Assembly: GCA_022844405.1 (NCBI GenBank)
Contig: JALHLV010000021.1
Coordinates: 1 to 64,000, forward strand
Direction: 5' to 3'
Source of the DNA: Sphingomonadales bacterium
Lineage (GTDB): Bacteria > Pseudomonadota > Alphaproteobacteria > SMXS01
Length of the DNA stretch: 64,000 nt
In this document: positions 27,277-39,348 of the stretch, piece by piece
Numbering within the stretch: position 1 is the stretch's first letter
Layout of the letters: the number at the start of each line of letters is the position of its first letter
The notes under the pieces: generated by a model
The model's database searches: none
Told to the model about the DNA's origin: nothing
The model's input: only the letters and a program-made list of their open reading frames with translations
Made by a program: the position numbers and the translations under genes

Positions 27277-29771
27277 TGCACGAGAAGGAGCTCCGGCTGG
27301 CGATCGTGTGCAGCGGCGGCATCTCGCTGGCCGTCTACATGCACGGCATCGCCAAGGAAATCCTCAAGCTGGCGCGGGCGTCGAAACTCTATCACTCCGT
27401 CCACGACGCCAACCTGAAGCGCGAGCGGCGGTTCGCCGAGCTGCCGCCGTCGCCCGGACGGGAGACCGATACGGAGGAAGTCTATTTCGACCTGCTGCGC
27501 GAGATCGGCGCCGGGCTTGACCTGCGGGTGATCGTCGACGTCATCGCCGGCGCCAGCGCGGGCGGCATCAACAGCGTGCTGCTCGCCCGGGCGCTCGCCC
27601 ACGACTTGCCGTTCGACGCGCTGCGCGAGATGTGGCTGGCGGGCGCCGACGTGGAGGCGCTGATCACCGAGGGCAGCACCACGGCCTGGAGCGACCGGCT
27701 GTTCTGGCCGCTGGTGCGCTGGGTGGCCGGCGACCGGTTCCGCGACATCGAGCTGGACGACGAGGTCGAGGGCAAGCTGCGCCGGATGATGCAGCTCGTG
27801 CGGCTGCGCCCGCCCTTCGACGGCGAGCGGCTGGTCGACAGCCTGATCACCGCCATGGAGGCCATGGGCACACCGAAAAGCGCCATCGACTCGCTGATGC
27901 CGAGCGGCCTCAAGCTCGACATGTTCGTCACCCTCACCGACTTCTTCGGCTACGCGCGGTCGATCCCGCTCTACGACCCGCCGCTGATCGAGGAGCGCGA
28001 GCATCGCCACCGGCTGCATTTCCGCTACCGCCGCTGGGCCGACGGCCAGGTGGAGACCGATTTCGACCTGGCCTGCATCCCGGCGCTGGCCTTCGCCGCC
28101 CGCGCCACGGCCAGCTTTCCCGCCGCCTTTCCCCCCGCCCAGCTCGGCGAGGTCGACCGGGTGCTGGAAAGGCGCGGCCGGAAATGGACCGGCAAGGACC
28201 GGTTCCTGCGCGGCAATTTCCGGCCCTACCTGCCGTCGGGCACGGACCCGGAGAAGACCTCGTTCCTCGACGGCAGCGTGCTCAACAACAAGCCGTTCGC
28301 GCCGGCCATCGCCGCTATCGGGCGGCAACCGGCGTATCGCCGGGTCGATCGGCGGCTGGTCTACATCAATCCCAGCCCGGCCAACAAACCGCCGCCGCCG
28401 ACCGGCAAGCCGCCCGGCGTGCTGCGCACCCTGAAGGCGGCGCTGTCCGACATCCCGCGCAACCAGCCCATCGCCGACGATCTCGACTGGGTGCAGGAGC
28501 TGAACCGGCGCACCCGCCATACCAGCGAGATCATCGAGGCGGCGCGCCCCGACATCGCCGCCGCGGTCGACAAGGTGACCAGGGGCAGGCTCGACCGGCG
28601 GCGGCTTGCCGTCGAGCAGATCGCCCGGTGGCGCGCGCTGTGCAACGAAGAGGCCGCCGCGCAGGCCGGCTTCGCCTACAAGGGCTATCTGCGCCTCAAG
28701 CTGCAGGCGGCCGTCGACCAGGCCGCCAAGATCGTCGCCCTGCTGTGCGGCGACGAGCCGGGCGGCGCCCGGGCGGGCTTCATCGGGGATGCGCTCGACG
28801 AATGGGCCGCTCTGCGCGGCGTGCTGCCGGCGGGCAAGGGGACGCCGGAAGCGCCGGCGACGGGCCGCGACGCGCCGTCCTGGATCAGGCTGCTGCGCGG
28901 CTACGACCTGGAGTTCCGCAGCCGCCGCATCCGCTTCGTCATCCAGGCGCTGAACGCGCTCTACGGGCGGCTGGGCCAGGCCGGACTGCCGGACCTCAAT
29001 TCGCAGCGGCTCGACTATCTCAAGGGCCGCTTCTACGAGGTGCTGGACGCGCTGCGTGCCCGCGACGGCACCGCGGCAGTCAGCCTGGAGGCGGCGGGCC
29101 GCACCCGCGACGTGTTCGGTCCCGTCCTGTCGCGGGCGACGTTCGACAGCCAGAAACCGGATGGGGGTGGCGGCGCGGCGTTCGCACGCGACAATCTGGC
29201 GGCCATCGACGCCATCGTCGGCGGCATCGCCCGCGACATCGACCTGGAATCGATGAATCGGCGGTCGGACGAAATCCTGTCGGGCATGGAGCACACGGGT
29301 GCCGCCGGCATGATCCGCCGCGACCTGCTGATCCACTATCTGGGTTTTTCGTTCTGGGACATGGTGACGTTCTCGGCGGGCGTCTGGGACGCCACCGGCA
29401 GCGCCGACGAGATCAGGGTCGCCCGGCTCAGCCCGCAGGACTGCAACGCCATCCGCGAGGGCGGCGCCGAAGACGTCCTGAAGGGCGTGAAGCTTGGCAA
29501 TTTTGGCGCCTTCTTCAAGCGCGCCCACCGGGAGAACGACTATCTGTGGGGCCGGCTGCACGGCGCCGACCGGCTGATCGACATCGTCGTCGACGCCGCG
29601 CGGGTCGACGGCACCGGCGGCGGCATCGACACGCTGGCGCTGAAGCAGCAGGCGTTCCGCGCCATCCTGGCGGCCGAGAAGCCGCACCTGGCCGCCAGCG
29701 GCGCCCTGATCGCCGAACTGGAACACGAGATCGAGGCGTTGGGCGGCCCGCCGACGCCGCCGGAGGCCTGA
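27276..29771 (+). CDS. Patatin-like lipase with DUF3376-type C terminus
   Basis: An 831-residue patatin-related protein. The phospholipase core has the oxyanion region CSGGISLAVYMHG (residues 12-24), nucleophile Ser94 in GASAGG and dyad Asp332 in FLDGSVLNNKPF, so all catalytic pieces are present. The C-terminal half (about 480-831) is helical and matches the patatin-related (DUF3376) architecture. Patatins hydrolyse acyl groups from phospholipids or other lipids. No signal peptide, so it is predicted cytoplasmic. The ATG shares one base with the adaptor stop (TGATG), tying its translation to the exporter operon. Confidence 0.9.
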   Translation: MHEKELRLAIVCSGGISLAVYMHGIAKEILKLARASKLYHSVHDANLKRERRFAELPPSPGRETDTEEVYFDLLREIGAGLDLRVIVDVIAGASAGGINSVLLARALAHDLPFDALREMWLAGADVEALITEGSTTAWSDRLFWPLVRWVAGDRFRDIELDDEVEGKLRRMMQLVRLRPPFDGERLVDSLITAMEAMGTPKSAIDSLMPSGLKLDMFVTLTDFFGYARSIPLYDPPLIEEREHRHRLHFRYRRWADGQVETDFDLACIPALAFAARATASFPAAFPPAQLGEVDRVLERRGRKWTGKDRFLRGNFRPYLPSGTDPEKTSFLDGSVLNNKPFAPAIAAIGRQPAYRRVDRRLVYINPSPANKPPPPTGKPPGVLRTLKAALSDIPRNQPIADDLDWVQELNRRTRHTSEIIEAARPDIAAAVDKVTRGRLDRRRLAVEQIARWRALCNEEAAAQAGFAYKGYLRLKLQAAVDQAAKIVALLCGDEPGGARAGFIGDALDEWAALRGVLPAGKGTPEAPATGRDAPSWIRLLRGYDLEFRSRRIRFVIQALNALYGRLGQAGLPDLNSQRLDYLKGRFYEVLDALRARDGTAAVSLEAAGRTRDVFGPVLSRATFDSQKPDGGGGAAFARDNLAAIDAIVGGIARDIDLESMNRRSDEILSGMEHTGAAGMIRRDLLIHYLGFSFWDMVTFSAGVWDATGSADEIRVARLSPQDCNAIREGGAEDVLKGVKLGNFGAFFKRAHRENDYLWGRLHGADRLIDIVVDAARVDGTGGGIDTLALKQQAFRAILAAEKPHLAASGALIAELEHEIEALGGPPTPPEA

Positions 29772-29928
29772 CGCGCGCCGCGAAGACGCCGCTTGCCGCA
29801 TGGTCCAAACTGGGGAAATCTGTAAACGCCGATAGGGTCGGCACGAGGGGAACATCGACACGATCGAGTGTCTGGAATCAAACGCCCGGCTTGGATCTTC
29901 GGATCGGCCGGCACCACGGGAGGGGCAA

Positions 29929-30321
29929 GTGGTCAGCGCAGTCAAATTATACAAACCCAAGCCGGTGAAGACGGCCGTCAACATTCTCACGGCGGCGCTC
30001 GTGCTCGCACTGGCGATGGTGGGCCTCGAATATGTCCACTTCCACTCGGGCCTGCTGGAGACATTCGCGCCGCTCTATCAGGGTGTCGCCTATGGGGCGC
30101 TGGCCGTGCTGATCCTGCTGGTGTCGAACGGGCAGGGATGGGCGCGTTTCCTGCTCGCCGCCTGGCTGCTGGCCGCGCTGGTGCTCGGTGGGCCGTTGAT
30201 CGTGGCGCTGATCGGCAAGAACGCGGTGCTGGGGGCGCTCGCCGCCGGCCAGCTCGTGCTGGTCCTGCTGGGGCTTGCGATGCTGTTCGGGGGTCGCGCC
30301 AACGATTGGTACAAGGGCTGA
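29929..30321 (+). CDS. Small four-helix membrane protein
   Basis: A 130-residue protein I do not recognise, with a basic N terminus and four predicted membrane helices at about residues 16-36, 47-64, 72-92 and 98-118. It ends in a short charged tail. No known domain is evident. The GTG start has GGGAGGGG immediately upstream. It lies 157 bases after the patatin gene with no clear link to it. Confidence 0.78.
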   Translation: MVSAVKLYKPKPVKTAVNILTAALVLALAMVGLEYVHFHSGLLETFAPLYQGVAYGALAVLILLVSNGQGWARFLLAAWLLAALVLGGPLIVALIGKNAVLGALAAGQLVLVLLGLAMLFGGRANDWYKG

Positions 30322-30408
30322 CCTGCGCCTTGCGCGGGGACTGCGGCGGTATTCTGTAACCTGCCCATGCTAGCATGCGCCTTTCGGATCGTCGGGAGCG
30401 GGGGCGGC

Positions 30409-30984
30409 ATGCGGGTGTTCATGGATATCGAGGCGTCCGGCCTGACCGGGGACAGCTATCCCATCGAGATCGCCTGGGTGTTCGAGGACGGCAGCGGCGG
30501 CGAAAGCCACCTGATCCGGCCCGCGCCCGGCTGGACGGCGTGGTCCGCCTCCGGCGAGGCAACCCATGGCATCGACCGCGCCACGCTCGCGGCGACGGGT
30601 GAACCGGCCGACGCCGTCGCCAGCCGCATGGTCGCGGCGCTGTCGGGCCACGACTTATATGCCAGTTCGCCCGAGTGGGATGGCAAGTGGCTGTCCGACC
30701 TGCTGGAGGCGGGCGGCTTCGCGCGCGACGCGCTGAGCCTGCGCGACACCGAGGCGGCCCAGGCCGAAGTGATCGCCGAAACCCTGGGCATCGACCTCGC
30801 CACCGCGCCGCGCGATCCGGGCGAGGAACTACCGACCGCCGTCGAGACCATCATGGTGCTGGCCGCCATGGAGGAACGCCGCCCCCATCACCACCGCGCC
30901 CTCGACGACGCCGAAGAGGAGCGCCGCCGCTGGATCAAGGTGCGCGAGATGGCCGAGAAGGAGAAGGGGTGGATGGCGGGATAG
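30409..30984 (+). CDS. DEDDh 3'-5' exonuclease-like protein
   Basis: A 191-residue protein with the DnaQ-like exonuclease fold. Motif I is FMDIEASG (Asp6, Glu8), motif II probably includes Asp91 in SSPEWDGKWL, and motif III is HRALDD (His162, Asp167, the H-x4-D pattern), so the DEDDh metal and general-base set appears complete. It could trim RNA or DNA 3' ends. It is shorter than typical oligoribonuclease-family proteins only in the middle. The ATG at 30409 is preceded by GGGAG; an ATG at 30367 would add residues that precede strand one without need. Confidence 0.78.
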   Translation: MRVFMDIEASGLTGDSYPIEIAWVFEDGSGGESHLIRPAPGWTAWSASGEATHGIDRATLAATGEPADAVASRMVAALSGHDLYASSPEWDGKWLSDLLEAGGFARDALSLRDTEAAQAEVIAETLGIDLATAPRDPGEELPTAVETIMVLAAMEERRPHHHRALDDAEEERRRWIKVREMAEKEKGWMAG

Positions 30985-31099
30985 TCGCAACGCGGCGCGG
31001 AATTGCGAGGTAAAGCGCCGGAACCGCTTGTTTCACCCGTGGTTGCTCATAAAGTGTGAATCTCGAAACTCTAACCGTGAACGAGAAAGAATAAGCGCC

Positions 31100-31921
31100 T
31101 TGAAAAGCTATCGTGACAAGGTCGTCGTCATCACCGGTGGCGCAACCGGCATTGGTTTCTCCTTCGCCAAGCGCTTCGGCGACGATGGCGCCAAGCTGGT
31201 GATCGCGGGCCGCCGCAAGGCCAAGGTCGATGAGGCGGTCGGGGCGCTCAGGGACATGGGCTACGAGGCGGTCGGCACGGCGTGCGACGTGTCGGAGCTT
31301 TCCCAGGTCGAGGCGCTCGCCGATTTCGCCTGGGAAAGCTGGGGCCGCGCCGACGTCATCATGAACAATGCGGGCATTGCCCAGCGGCCCACGCCAATCA
31401 TCGGCACCGATCCGGCAGAAGTGGAACGCATCATGCGGACCAACTATTTCGGGGTCTGGTACTGCTGCCATGTCTTCGGCAAGCGCTTCATCGAACAGGG
31501 CACGCTGGCGGCGATCTACAATGTCGGGTCGGAGAACAGCCTGCAGAATTTCGTCTTCATGGCCGGCACCTACGAGGCGTCGAAGCATGCGCTCCATGCC
31601 ATGACCGATGCGATGCGCGAGGAAGTGCCGGATTTCATCGAAGTATCGTTCGTGTTGCCGGGGTTTGTCTCCTCGGAGATGACCGACCCGTTCGGCAAGG
31701 GCCTCACCATGGACACCGACCGCTATACCGGCATCGCCTTCCCGCAGTTGAAGGCGGGCGAGTTCTACGTCGTTTCCCACGCCTACAACATGAAGCGCAT
31801 TACCGACCGTTATGAGGAAATCAGCACGGCTTACGCCAAATACGCACCGCGCTACGAGGGCGACGAGGAATTCGACGCCCGGTCTCTCATGGCAAAGATC
31901 CGCGCGCGTATGCAGGGATAG
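31100..31921 (+). CDS. Short-chain dehydrogenase/reductase
   Basis: A 273-residue classical SDR. The cofactor motif GGATGIG, the NNAG motif, and the catalytic Ser (NVGSENS), Tyr and Lys (TYEASK) are all present. A basic GRRKAK after strand two suggests NADP use. The C-terminal part is longer than in minimal SDRs. The TTG start is chosen because it begins right before LKSYRDKVVVITGG, with AGAAAGA upstream; the in-frame TTG at 31028 would add 24 residues without a Shine-Dalgarno. It converges on the LysE gene. Confidence 0.88.
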   Translation: MKSYRDKVVVITGGATGIGFSFAKRFGDDGAKLVIAGRRKAKVDEAVGALRDMGYEAVGTACDVSELSQVEALADFAWESWGRADVIMNNAGIAQRPTPIIGTDPAEVERIMRTNYFGVWYCCHVFGKRFIEQGTLAAIYNVGSENSLQNFVFMAGTYEASKHALHAMTDAMREEVPDFIEVSFVLPGFVSSEMTDPFGKGLTMDTDRYTGIAFPQLKAGEFYVVSHAYNMKRITDRYEEISTAYAKYAPRYEGDEEFDARSLMAKIRARMQG

Positions 31922-31933
31922 TGCCGGCACCGC

Positions 31934-32530
31934 TCAGATCACCATCGGCACCACGCTGAGCGCCAGCGCCGCGCCCATGGCGATGTTGAACCACTTCAGC
32001 CGCACCGGATCGGCGAGGAACCCGCGCATGGCGGTGCCGAAGCCGGCCCAGGTCGACACGCTGGGCAGGTTGACCAGCGCGAAGGCGACGGCGACCAGGA
32101 TCACCGACAGGAATGGCCGTTCGGCACTGGTGTAGAGCGACATGGCGGTGACCGCCATCACCCACGCCTTGACGTTGACCCACTGGAACGCCGCGGCCTG
32201 CAGGAAGGTCATGGGTTTCGCGCCGGTCGCGCCAGCCTTGCCCATGGTCCGCGTCATGGCGATCTTCCAGGCGAGGTACAGCAGGTAGGCGCCGCCGGCC
32301 ACCTTCAGCGCGGTGTGGATCGACGGGTAGGCCGTCAGCAGCGCGCCGAGCCCGAAGCCGACCGCCAGCAGCAGGATCAGGAATCCGACGCCGATCCCCA
32401 GCATGTGCGGGATCGTCCGCACGAAGCCGAAGTTCACGCCCGATGCGAGCAGCATCAGGTTGTTGGGGCCCGGCGTGATCGAGGACACGAAGGCGAATAG
32501 GAGCAGGGCGAAGAAAACGTCGAGGGACAT
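31934..32530 (-). CDS. LysE/RhtB family amino-acid exporter
   Basis: A 198-residue inner-membrane protein of the LysE superfamily with about six membrane helices and the signature TPGPNNLMLLASG near residue 20. Family members export lysine, threonine, homoserine lactones or similar amphiphilic compounds; the substrate is not predictable here. It ends 12 bases from the convergent SDR gene and is preceded by an intergenic gap filled by an inverted-repeat element. Confidence 0.9.
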   Translation of the reverse strand: MSLDVFFALLLFAFVSSITPGPNNLMLLASGVNFGFVRTIPHMLGIGVGFLILLLAVGFGLGALLTAYPSIHTALKVAGGAYLLYLAWKIAMTRTMGKAGATGAKPMTFLQAAAFQWVNVKAWVMAVTAMSLYTSAERPFLSVILVAVAFALVNLPSVSTWAGFGTAMRGFLADPVRLKWFNIAMGAALALSVVPMVI

Positions 32531-32557
32531 GAGTTTTGCTCAAATGTTCCCCATCGG

Positions 32558-32707
32558 CGTCATTCCCGCGCACGCGGGAACCCAGCTCTTCGTAGGGCTG
32601 GTTGGCCGCGGCCAGCCTTCTACAACGAAAGAAGATTCTTCGTGATCGAACTGATTGAGGGGCCACGTGATGGCCCCGACTGGGTTCCCGCGTGCGCGGG
32701 AATGACG
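32558..32707. repeat. MITE-like element with perfect 28-bp inverted repeats
   Basis: Arms at 32558-32585 and 32680-32707 are exact reverse complements over 28 bases. Each arm also contains its own palindrome, TTCCCGCG-CA-CGCGGGAA. The 94-base centre has further hairpins, such as GGGGCCA/TGGCCCC. A related element with the same arm length and end sequence lies at 48815-48918. No coding capacity. Confidence 0.8.
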
Positions 32708-32740
32708 ACAATGAGGATTGGAGACCGAACCGAACCTGGC

Positions 32741-33073
32741 CTAAACCGTGAAGCTCTCCCCACACCCACAACGCCCCTTTTCGTTGGGGTTCATGAACAG
32801 GAAGCCGGAGAAGAACCTGTCTTCCTGGTAGTCCATCTCCGAGCCCAGGATGTACATCACCGCCTTCGGGTCGACATACACCTTGCCGCCCTCGGTCACG
32901 ACAACGTCGTCGCCGGGCTTGGCCTCCTCGGTGAAATCCACCTTGTAGCTCAGGCCCGAACAGCCGGATTCCTTGATCCACACGCGCAGGCCCGCCGCGT
33001 CGGGGCGCTTTTCCATGAGCGTCTTCACGCGGTCCACCGCGCGGTCGGTCAAGGTGATGATGCCAGCAGCCAT
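32741..33073 (-). CDS. sufA: SufA/HesB-type iron-sulfur carrier
   Basis: A 110-residue A-type Fe-S carrier with the three conserved cysteines Cys38 (ESGCSGLSY), Cys102 and Cys104 (RCGCGESF). It would receive clusters from the SufBCD scaffold and deliver them to apoproteins. It is the last gene of the SUF operon, 10 bases after sufT. Confidence 0.94.
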   Translation of the reverse strand: MAAGIITLTDRAVDRVKTLMEKRPDAAGLRVWIKESGCSGLSYKVDFTEEAKPGDDVVVTEGGKVYVDPKAVMYILGSEMDYQEDRFFSGFLFMNPNEKGRCGCGESFTV

Positions 33074-33083
33074 CGTCCGTCTC

Positions 33084-33443
33084 CTACAACATGCCCAGTT
33101 CGAGCTTGGCCGCCTCGGACAGCTTGCTCATGTCCCAGGCCGGCTCCCACACCAGCTCGACCTCGACCTCGTTCACGCCGTCCACTTCGCGCACCTTGCT
33201 TTCCACGTCGCCGGGCATGGATTCGGCGACGGGGCACATGGGCGTGGTCAGGGTCATGGTGACCTTGACGTCGTTCTCGGGCGATACGTCCAGGCCATAG
33301 ATAAGCCCGAGTTCGTAAATGTTAACCGGAATCTCCGGATCGTAGATCGTCTTCAGCTTGTCGACGATCTGGTCGCGGAGCGCATTGTCCGGGGCGGCCT
33401 CTGCCGGGCCGTCGAGGAATTCGTCCAGGAAGGTCTCGCTCAT
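33084..33443 (-). CDS. sufT: SufT/MIP18-family (DUF59) Fe-S assembly protein
   Basis: A 119-residue DUF59 protein, with the family core YDPEIPVNIYELGLIYGLDV and LTTPMCPVAESMP, including the conserved cysteine. SufT proteins help mature Fe-S enzymes, especially when demand is high. The start overlaps the sufU stop by four bases (ATGA), implying translational coupling. Confidence 0.94.
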   Translation of the reverse strand: MSETFLDEFLDGPAEAAPDNALRDQIVDKLKTIYDPEIPVNIYELGLIYGLDVSPENDVKVTMTLTTPMCPVAESMPGDVESKVREVDGVNEVEVELVWEPAWDMSKLSEAAKLELGML

Positions 33444-33894
33444 TCCGTCACCACCATTTCGCCGTTGTTCTCAAGCGCGGCATGCATCGTGTGCCAGCCC
33501 AGCGTGGCGCATTTCACCCGCAAGGGATAGTCGCGCACACCGGAGAATACCGCCAGCTTGTCCAGGTCCTCGAGCTGTTCGAGGGTCACATCCGCCTCGC
33601 CCGTGATCAGGGCGTGGAATTTCTCGAACAGGGCGCCCGCCTCGGCCTCGGTCTTGCCGATCAGGACCTCGGTCATCAGCGAGGCGCTCGCCACCGAGAT
33701 GGCGCAGCCGGCGCCCTCGAATTTCACGTCCTCGACGATGCCGTCCTTCACCTTCAGGCGCACGTCCAGCTTGTCGCCGCACAGCGGATTGTGGCCGTGC
33801 GCCTCGCGGTTGGCGTCCGGCAGCGCGCCGAAGTTCCGCGGCTTGCGGCCGTGGTCCAGGATGACTTCCTGATAAAGCTCGCGCAGGTCGTTCA

Positions 33895-33895
<1 letters not shown>
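33440..33895 (-). CDS. sufU: SufU-type sulfur transfer protein
   Basis: A 151-residue IscU-like protein of the SufU type. Zinc ligands Cys39, Asp41, Cys64 and Cys129 match the C-D-C-C set of Bacillus SufU, and the insertion between about residues 85 and 110 that distinguishes SufU from IscU is present. SufU accepts persulfide sulfur from SufS, replacing SufE, which is absent here. The ATG shares one base with the sufS stop codon (TGATG). Confidence 0.93.
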
Positions 33896-35141
<1,246 letters not shown>

Positions 35142-35145
<4 letters not shown>

Positions 35146-36419
35146 GACAGCGCCCTCCCGTGCAGCCAGCCGCCGATATCGGTGCGGAACATGTCGCGGA
35201 TCTCCGGCGAGGCGATGCGCTCCAGCACTTCCAGCACGAAGCCCTCGACCAGCAGCGCGCGGGCCGTCTTCGGATCGAGGCCGCGCGCCTGCATGTAGAA
35301 CAGCATGTTCTTGTCCAGCTCGCCCACCGTGGCGCCGTGGGCGCACTTGACGTCGTCGGCGAAGATCTCCAGCTCGGGCTTGCTGCTCGCCTCGGCCGAG
35401 CGGGCCAGCAGGATATTGTGATTGGCCTGGCGCGCGTCGGTCTTCTGCGCGTCCTGGCGCACGATCACCTTGCCCTGGTAGACGGCGTGGGACTGGTCGT
35501 CCAGCACTGCCTTGAACACCTGGTCGCTGACGCCGTTCGGCACCGCGTGGTCGAGCACGGTCACGCTGTCGTGCAGCTGCTTGCCGCGGCCCAGCGACAC
35601 GCCGGCCAGATGGCACTCGGCACGCTCGCCGGCGACCAGCACCCGGGTCTCGTTGCGCGCGACCGCGCCGCCCAGCATCACGGCGACGCTGTTGAAGCGC
35701 GCGCCCTGCGCCAGCCGCACCCGGTTGGCGCCGATGTGATAGGCGGAAAGCCCCTCGTTCTGCTGCCGCGCGTGCTCGATGCTGGCGCCCTCGGCCACGA
35801 AGAACTGGTTCACCACGTTGGTCCAGTAGGCATCCTTGCCGCCGAAAAAGCCCTCGGCGACGGTGACGCTCGCGCCCTTGCCGGCGACGATGACGTTGCG
35901 CATCTGGTTCATGCCGCCCTGCTTGGCGAAGAACAGCAAGTGGATCGGCGCTTCCACATGGACGCCGTCGGCGACGCGGATCACCGCGCCGTCATTCATC
36001 AGCGCCGTGTTCAGCGACACCAGCGCGTCGTCCGGGCTGTCGCCCGCCGCCTGGACCAGCCAGGGCGACAGGTCGTCGCCCCGCGCCAGCACGTCGGCCA
36101 GGCTCTCGATGGTCACGCCCCTGGGCGCCTGCTCGATGTTCGACAGCGCCCGGTCCATGCGGCCGTTGACGAACACCAGGGTCAGCGCGTCGGGGATCAG
36201 ATGGGCGGCGATGTCGCCCGGCGACACGTCGGAAGCGGCCGACGGCTCTAGCGCCGCGGCGCTGATCGGCGTCAGCTTCGTATGGCGCCACGCCTCGCGC
36301 TTCATGCCCGGGAAGCCGTGCGCCGCATAGCGGGCGAACGCCTGCTCGCGCAGGCCCGCCGCGCCGGGAAGCGCCGGCTTCAGCCGCTCGAACTGTTCGG
36401 CGTAGGGAACGACGGTCAT
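35142..36419 (-). CDS. sufD: SUF scaffold protein SufD
   Basis: A 425-residue SufD subunit of the SufBC2D scaffold, with the SufB/D beta-helix core (NVIVAGKGASVTVAEGFFGG, AYHIGANRVRLAQGARFNSV, and the C-terminal KCAHGATVGELDKNMLFYMQARGL region that carries the interface histidine). Like other SufD proteins it lacks the multiple cysteines of SufB. It lies three bases after sufC. Confidence 0.95.
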
Positions 36420-36422
36420 GGC

Positions 36423-37181
36423 TTACGCCGCCTCCGGCACGTAGTTGACGTAGCCGTCGCGCTCCAGCTCCAGCGCCAGTTCCTTGCCGCCCGAGGCGAC
36501 GATCTTGCCGCGCGCCAGGATGTGCACGAAATCCGGCTCCACATAGGACAGCAGCCGCTGGTAATGGGTGACCAGCACTGTCGCCTTGTCCGGGCCGCGC
36601 AGCGCGTTGATGCCCTTCGAGACAACCTTCAGCGCGTCGATGTCGAGGCCGCTGTCGGTCTCGTCCAGCACCATCAGGTGCGGATCGAGCACCGCCATCT
36701 GGGCGATCTCGTTGCGCTTCTTCTCGCCGCCGGAGAAGCCCACGTTGACCGCACGCTTGAGCAGCCCGTCGTCCATCTCCAAAAGCGACGCCTTCTGGCG
36801 CAGCAGCTTGAGGAAGTCGATGCCGTCCAGCTCCTTCAACCCGCGGTGCTTGCGCACGGCGTTGGCGGCGGTGCGCAGGAACGTCATGCCGTTCACGCCG
36901 GGCAGCTCGACCGGATACTGGAAGCCCAGGAACACGCCGTCGCGGGCGCGCTCGTCCGCCGACATCTCCAGCAGGTCCTTGCCGTCATAGGACACCGAGC
37001 CCTCGGTCACCTCGTAGCCGGCGCGGCCGGCCAGCACATAGGCCAGCGTCGACTTGCCCGAGCCGTTCGGGCCCATGATCGCGTGCACTTCGCCGGCCTT
37101 CACCGTCAGGTCGATGCCCTTCAGGATTTCCTTGCCGTCGACGGCCGCGTGCAGGTTCTTGATTTCCAGCATGGTGGTCAT
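36423..37181 (-). CDS. sufC: SUF scaffold ATPase SufC
   Basis: A 252-residue ABC-type ATPase with Walker A GPNGSGKST, the SufC-typical signature FSGGEKKRNEI and Walker B LMVLDETDSGLDIDAL. It drives conformational change in SufBC2D during cluster assembly and is cytosolic. The ATG at 37181 (MTTMLEIKN) has GGAAGAA upstream. It follows sufB after 16 bases. Confidence 0.95.
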   Translation of the reverse strand: MTTMLEIKNLHAAVDGKEILKGIDLTVKAGEVHAIMGPNGSGKSTLAYVLAGRAGYEVTEGSVSYDGKDLLEMSADERARDGVFLGFQYPVELPGVNGMTFLRTAANAVRKHRGLKELDGIDFLKLLRQKASLLEMDDGLLKRAVNVGFSGGEKKRNEIAQMAVLDPHLMVLDETDSGLDIDALKVVSKGINALRGPDKATVLVTHYQRLLSYVEPDFVHILARGKIVASGGKELALELERDGYVNYVPEAA

Positions 37182-37197
37182 GTCCGTTTCTTCCCGC

Positions 37198-38667
<1,470 letters not shown>

Positions 38668-38681
38668 GGCTTCAGGCTTCC

Positions 38682-39155
38682 TTACTGCACGTCTGCGATG
38701 GTTTGGCGCGGCGCGGGGGCGCGCGGCGGGAACATGGCGAGCTGGTCGGCGCACAGCTCGGCAAGGCTGATCTCGCCGAGCGCGCCGGCGACCGCCTTGT
38801 TGATCTTCTGCCAGCTGGTGCGCACGCCGCAGAGCGACTCGATGCCGCAGTCGCTGGTGTCGGTCAGGCAGTCGGTCAGGGCGATGGGACCGTCGATGGC
38901 GCCGACGATGTCGGCGACCGAGATCGCCGCCGCCGGCCGCGCCAGCGTATAGCCGCCAGCCTGTCCGCGATGGGACGTCAGCAGGCCGCCGCGCGACATC
39001 ACGCCCAGCAGCTTGCTCACCGTCGGCATGGGAATGTGCGTCTCGGCCGACAGCCCGCCCGCGTTGTGGATACGCTCTGGATGGCGCGACCACTCATGGC
39101 CCAGATGGGTCATCAGCAGCACCGCGTAATCGGCCAGCCGCGTCAGGCGGATCAT
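38682..39155 (-). CDS. Rrf2-family Fe-S-sensing regulator of the SUF operon
   Basis: A 157-residue Rrf2/IscR-type repressor. The winged helix covers about residues 1-80 ([43 protein letters not shown]), followed by Cys96, Cys103 and Cys109 spaced as the cluster-binding cysteines of IscR. It is expected to repress the operon when loaded with a 2Fe-2S cluster, giving feedback control. It heads the operon, and an IscR type-1-like site lies 31-55 bases upstream of its ATG. Confidence 0.94.
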   Translation of the reverse strand: MIRLTRLADYAVLLMTHLGHEWSRHPERIHNAGGLSAETHIPMPTVSKLLGVMSRGGLLTSHRGQAGGYTLARPAAAISVADIVGAIDGPIALTDCLTDTSDCGIESLCGVRTSWQKINKAVAGALGEISLAELCADQLAMFPPRAPAPRQTIADVQ

Positions 39156-39185
39156 GGAAACTGTCCTCGCTCGTCGTCGCCGAAC

Positions 39186-39210
39186 ATACCGAACCGTTTT
39201 GGTCCGGTAT
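39186..39210. promoter_or_regulatory. IscR type-1-like operator upstream of the SUF operon
   Basis: A 25-base dyad with half-sites ATACCGAACC and GGTCCGGTAT around GTTTT. By my alignment to the remembered E. coli IscR type-1 consensus, 20 of 25 positions agree, with identical length and spacing. Its position 31-55 bases before the regulator's start codon fits autorepression. Confidence 0.6.
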
Positions 39211-39237
39211 GCATCAGATGGGGCATGGCACCCCGTG

Positions 39238-39255
39238 AGTCAACGGCGTTTGACT
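39238..39255. promoter_or_regulatory. Second dyad upstream of the SUF regulator
   Basis: AGTCAA (39238-39243) and TTGACT (39250-39255) form a perfect 6-bp dyad. On the minus strand it includes a TTGACT hexamer that could serve as a -35 box, although no good -10 box follows at 17 bases. Could be a regulator or polymerase site. Confidence 0.3.
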
Positions 39256-39348
39256 AAATCGGAGCGATCTTGTCAAGAATCCCGGTGATTTTCCCGCGCA
39301 GGTGAGAATGAGTCGCGGAAACGGCGGGTTTCCGCCAGTCCATGGGCG

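Noticed and set aside
27150-29990. A 946-codon minus-strand frame over the patatin gene
   Set aside because: Antisense shadow; the patatin gene keeps all catalytic residues.
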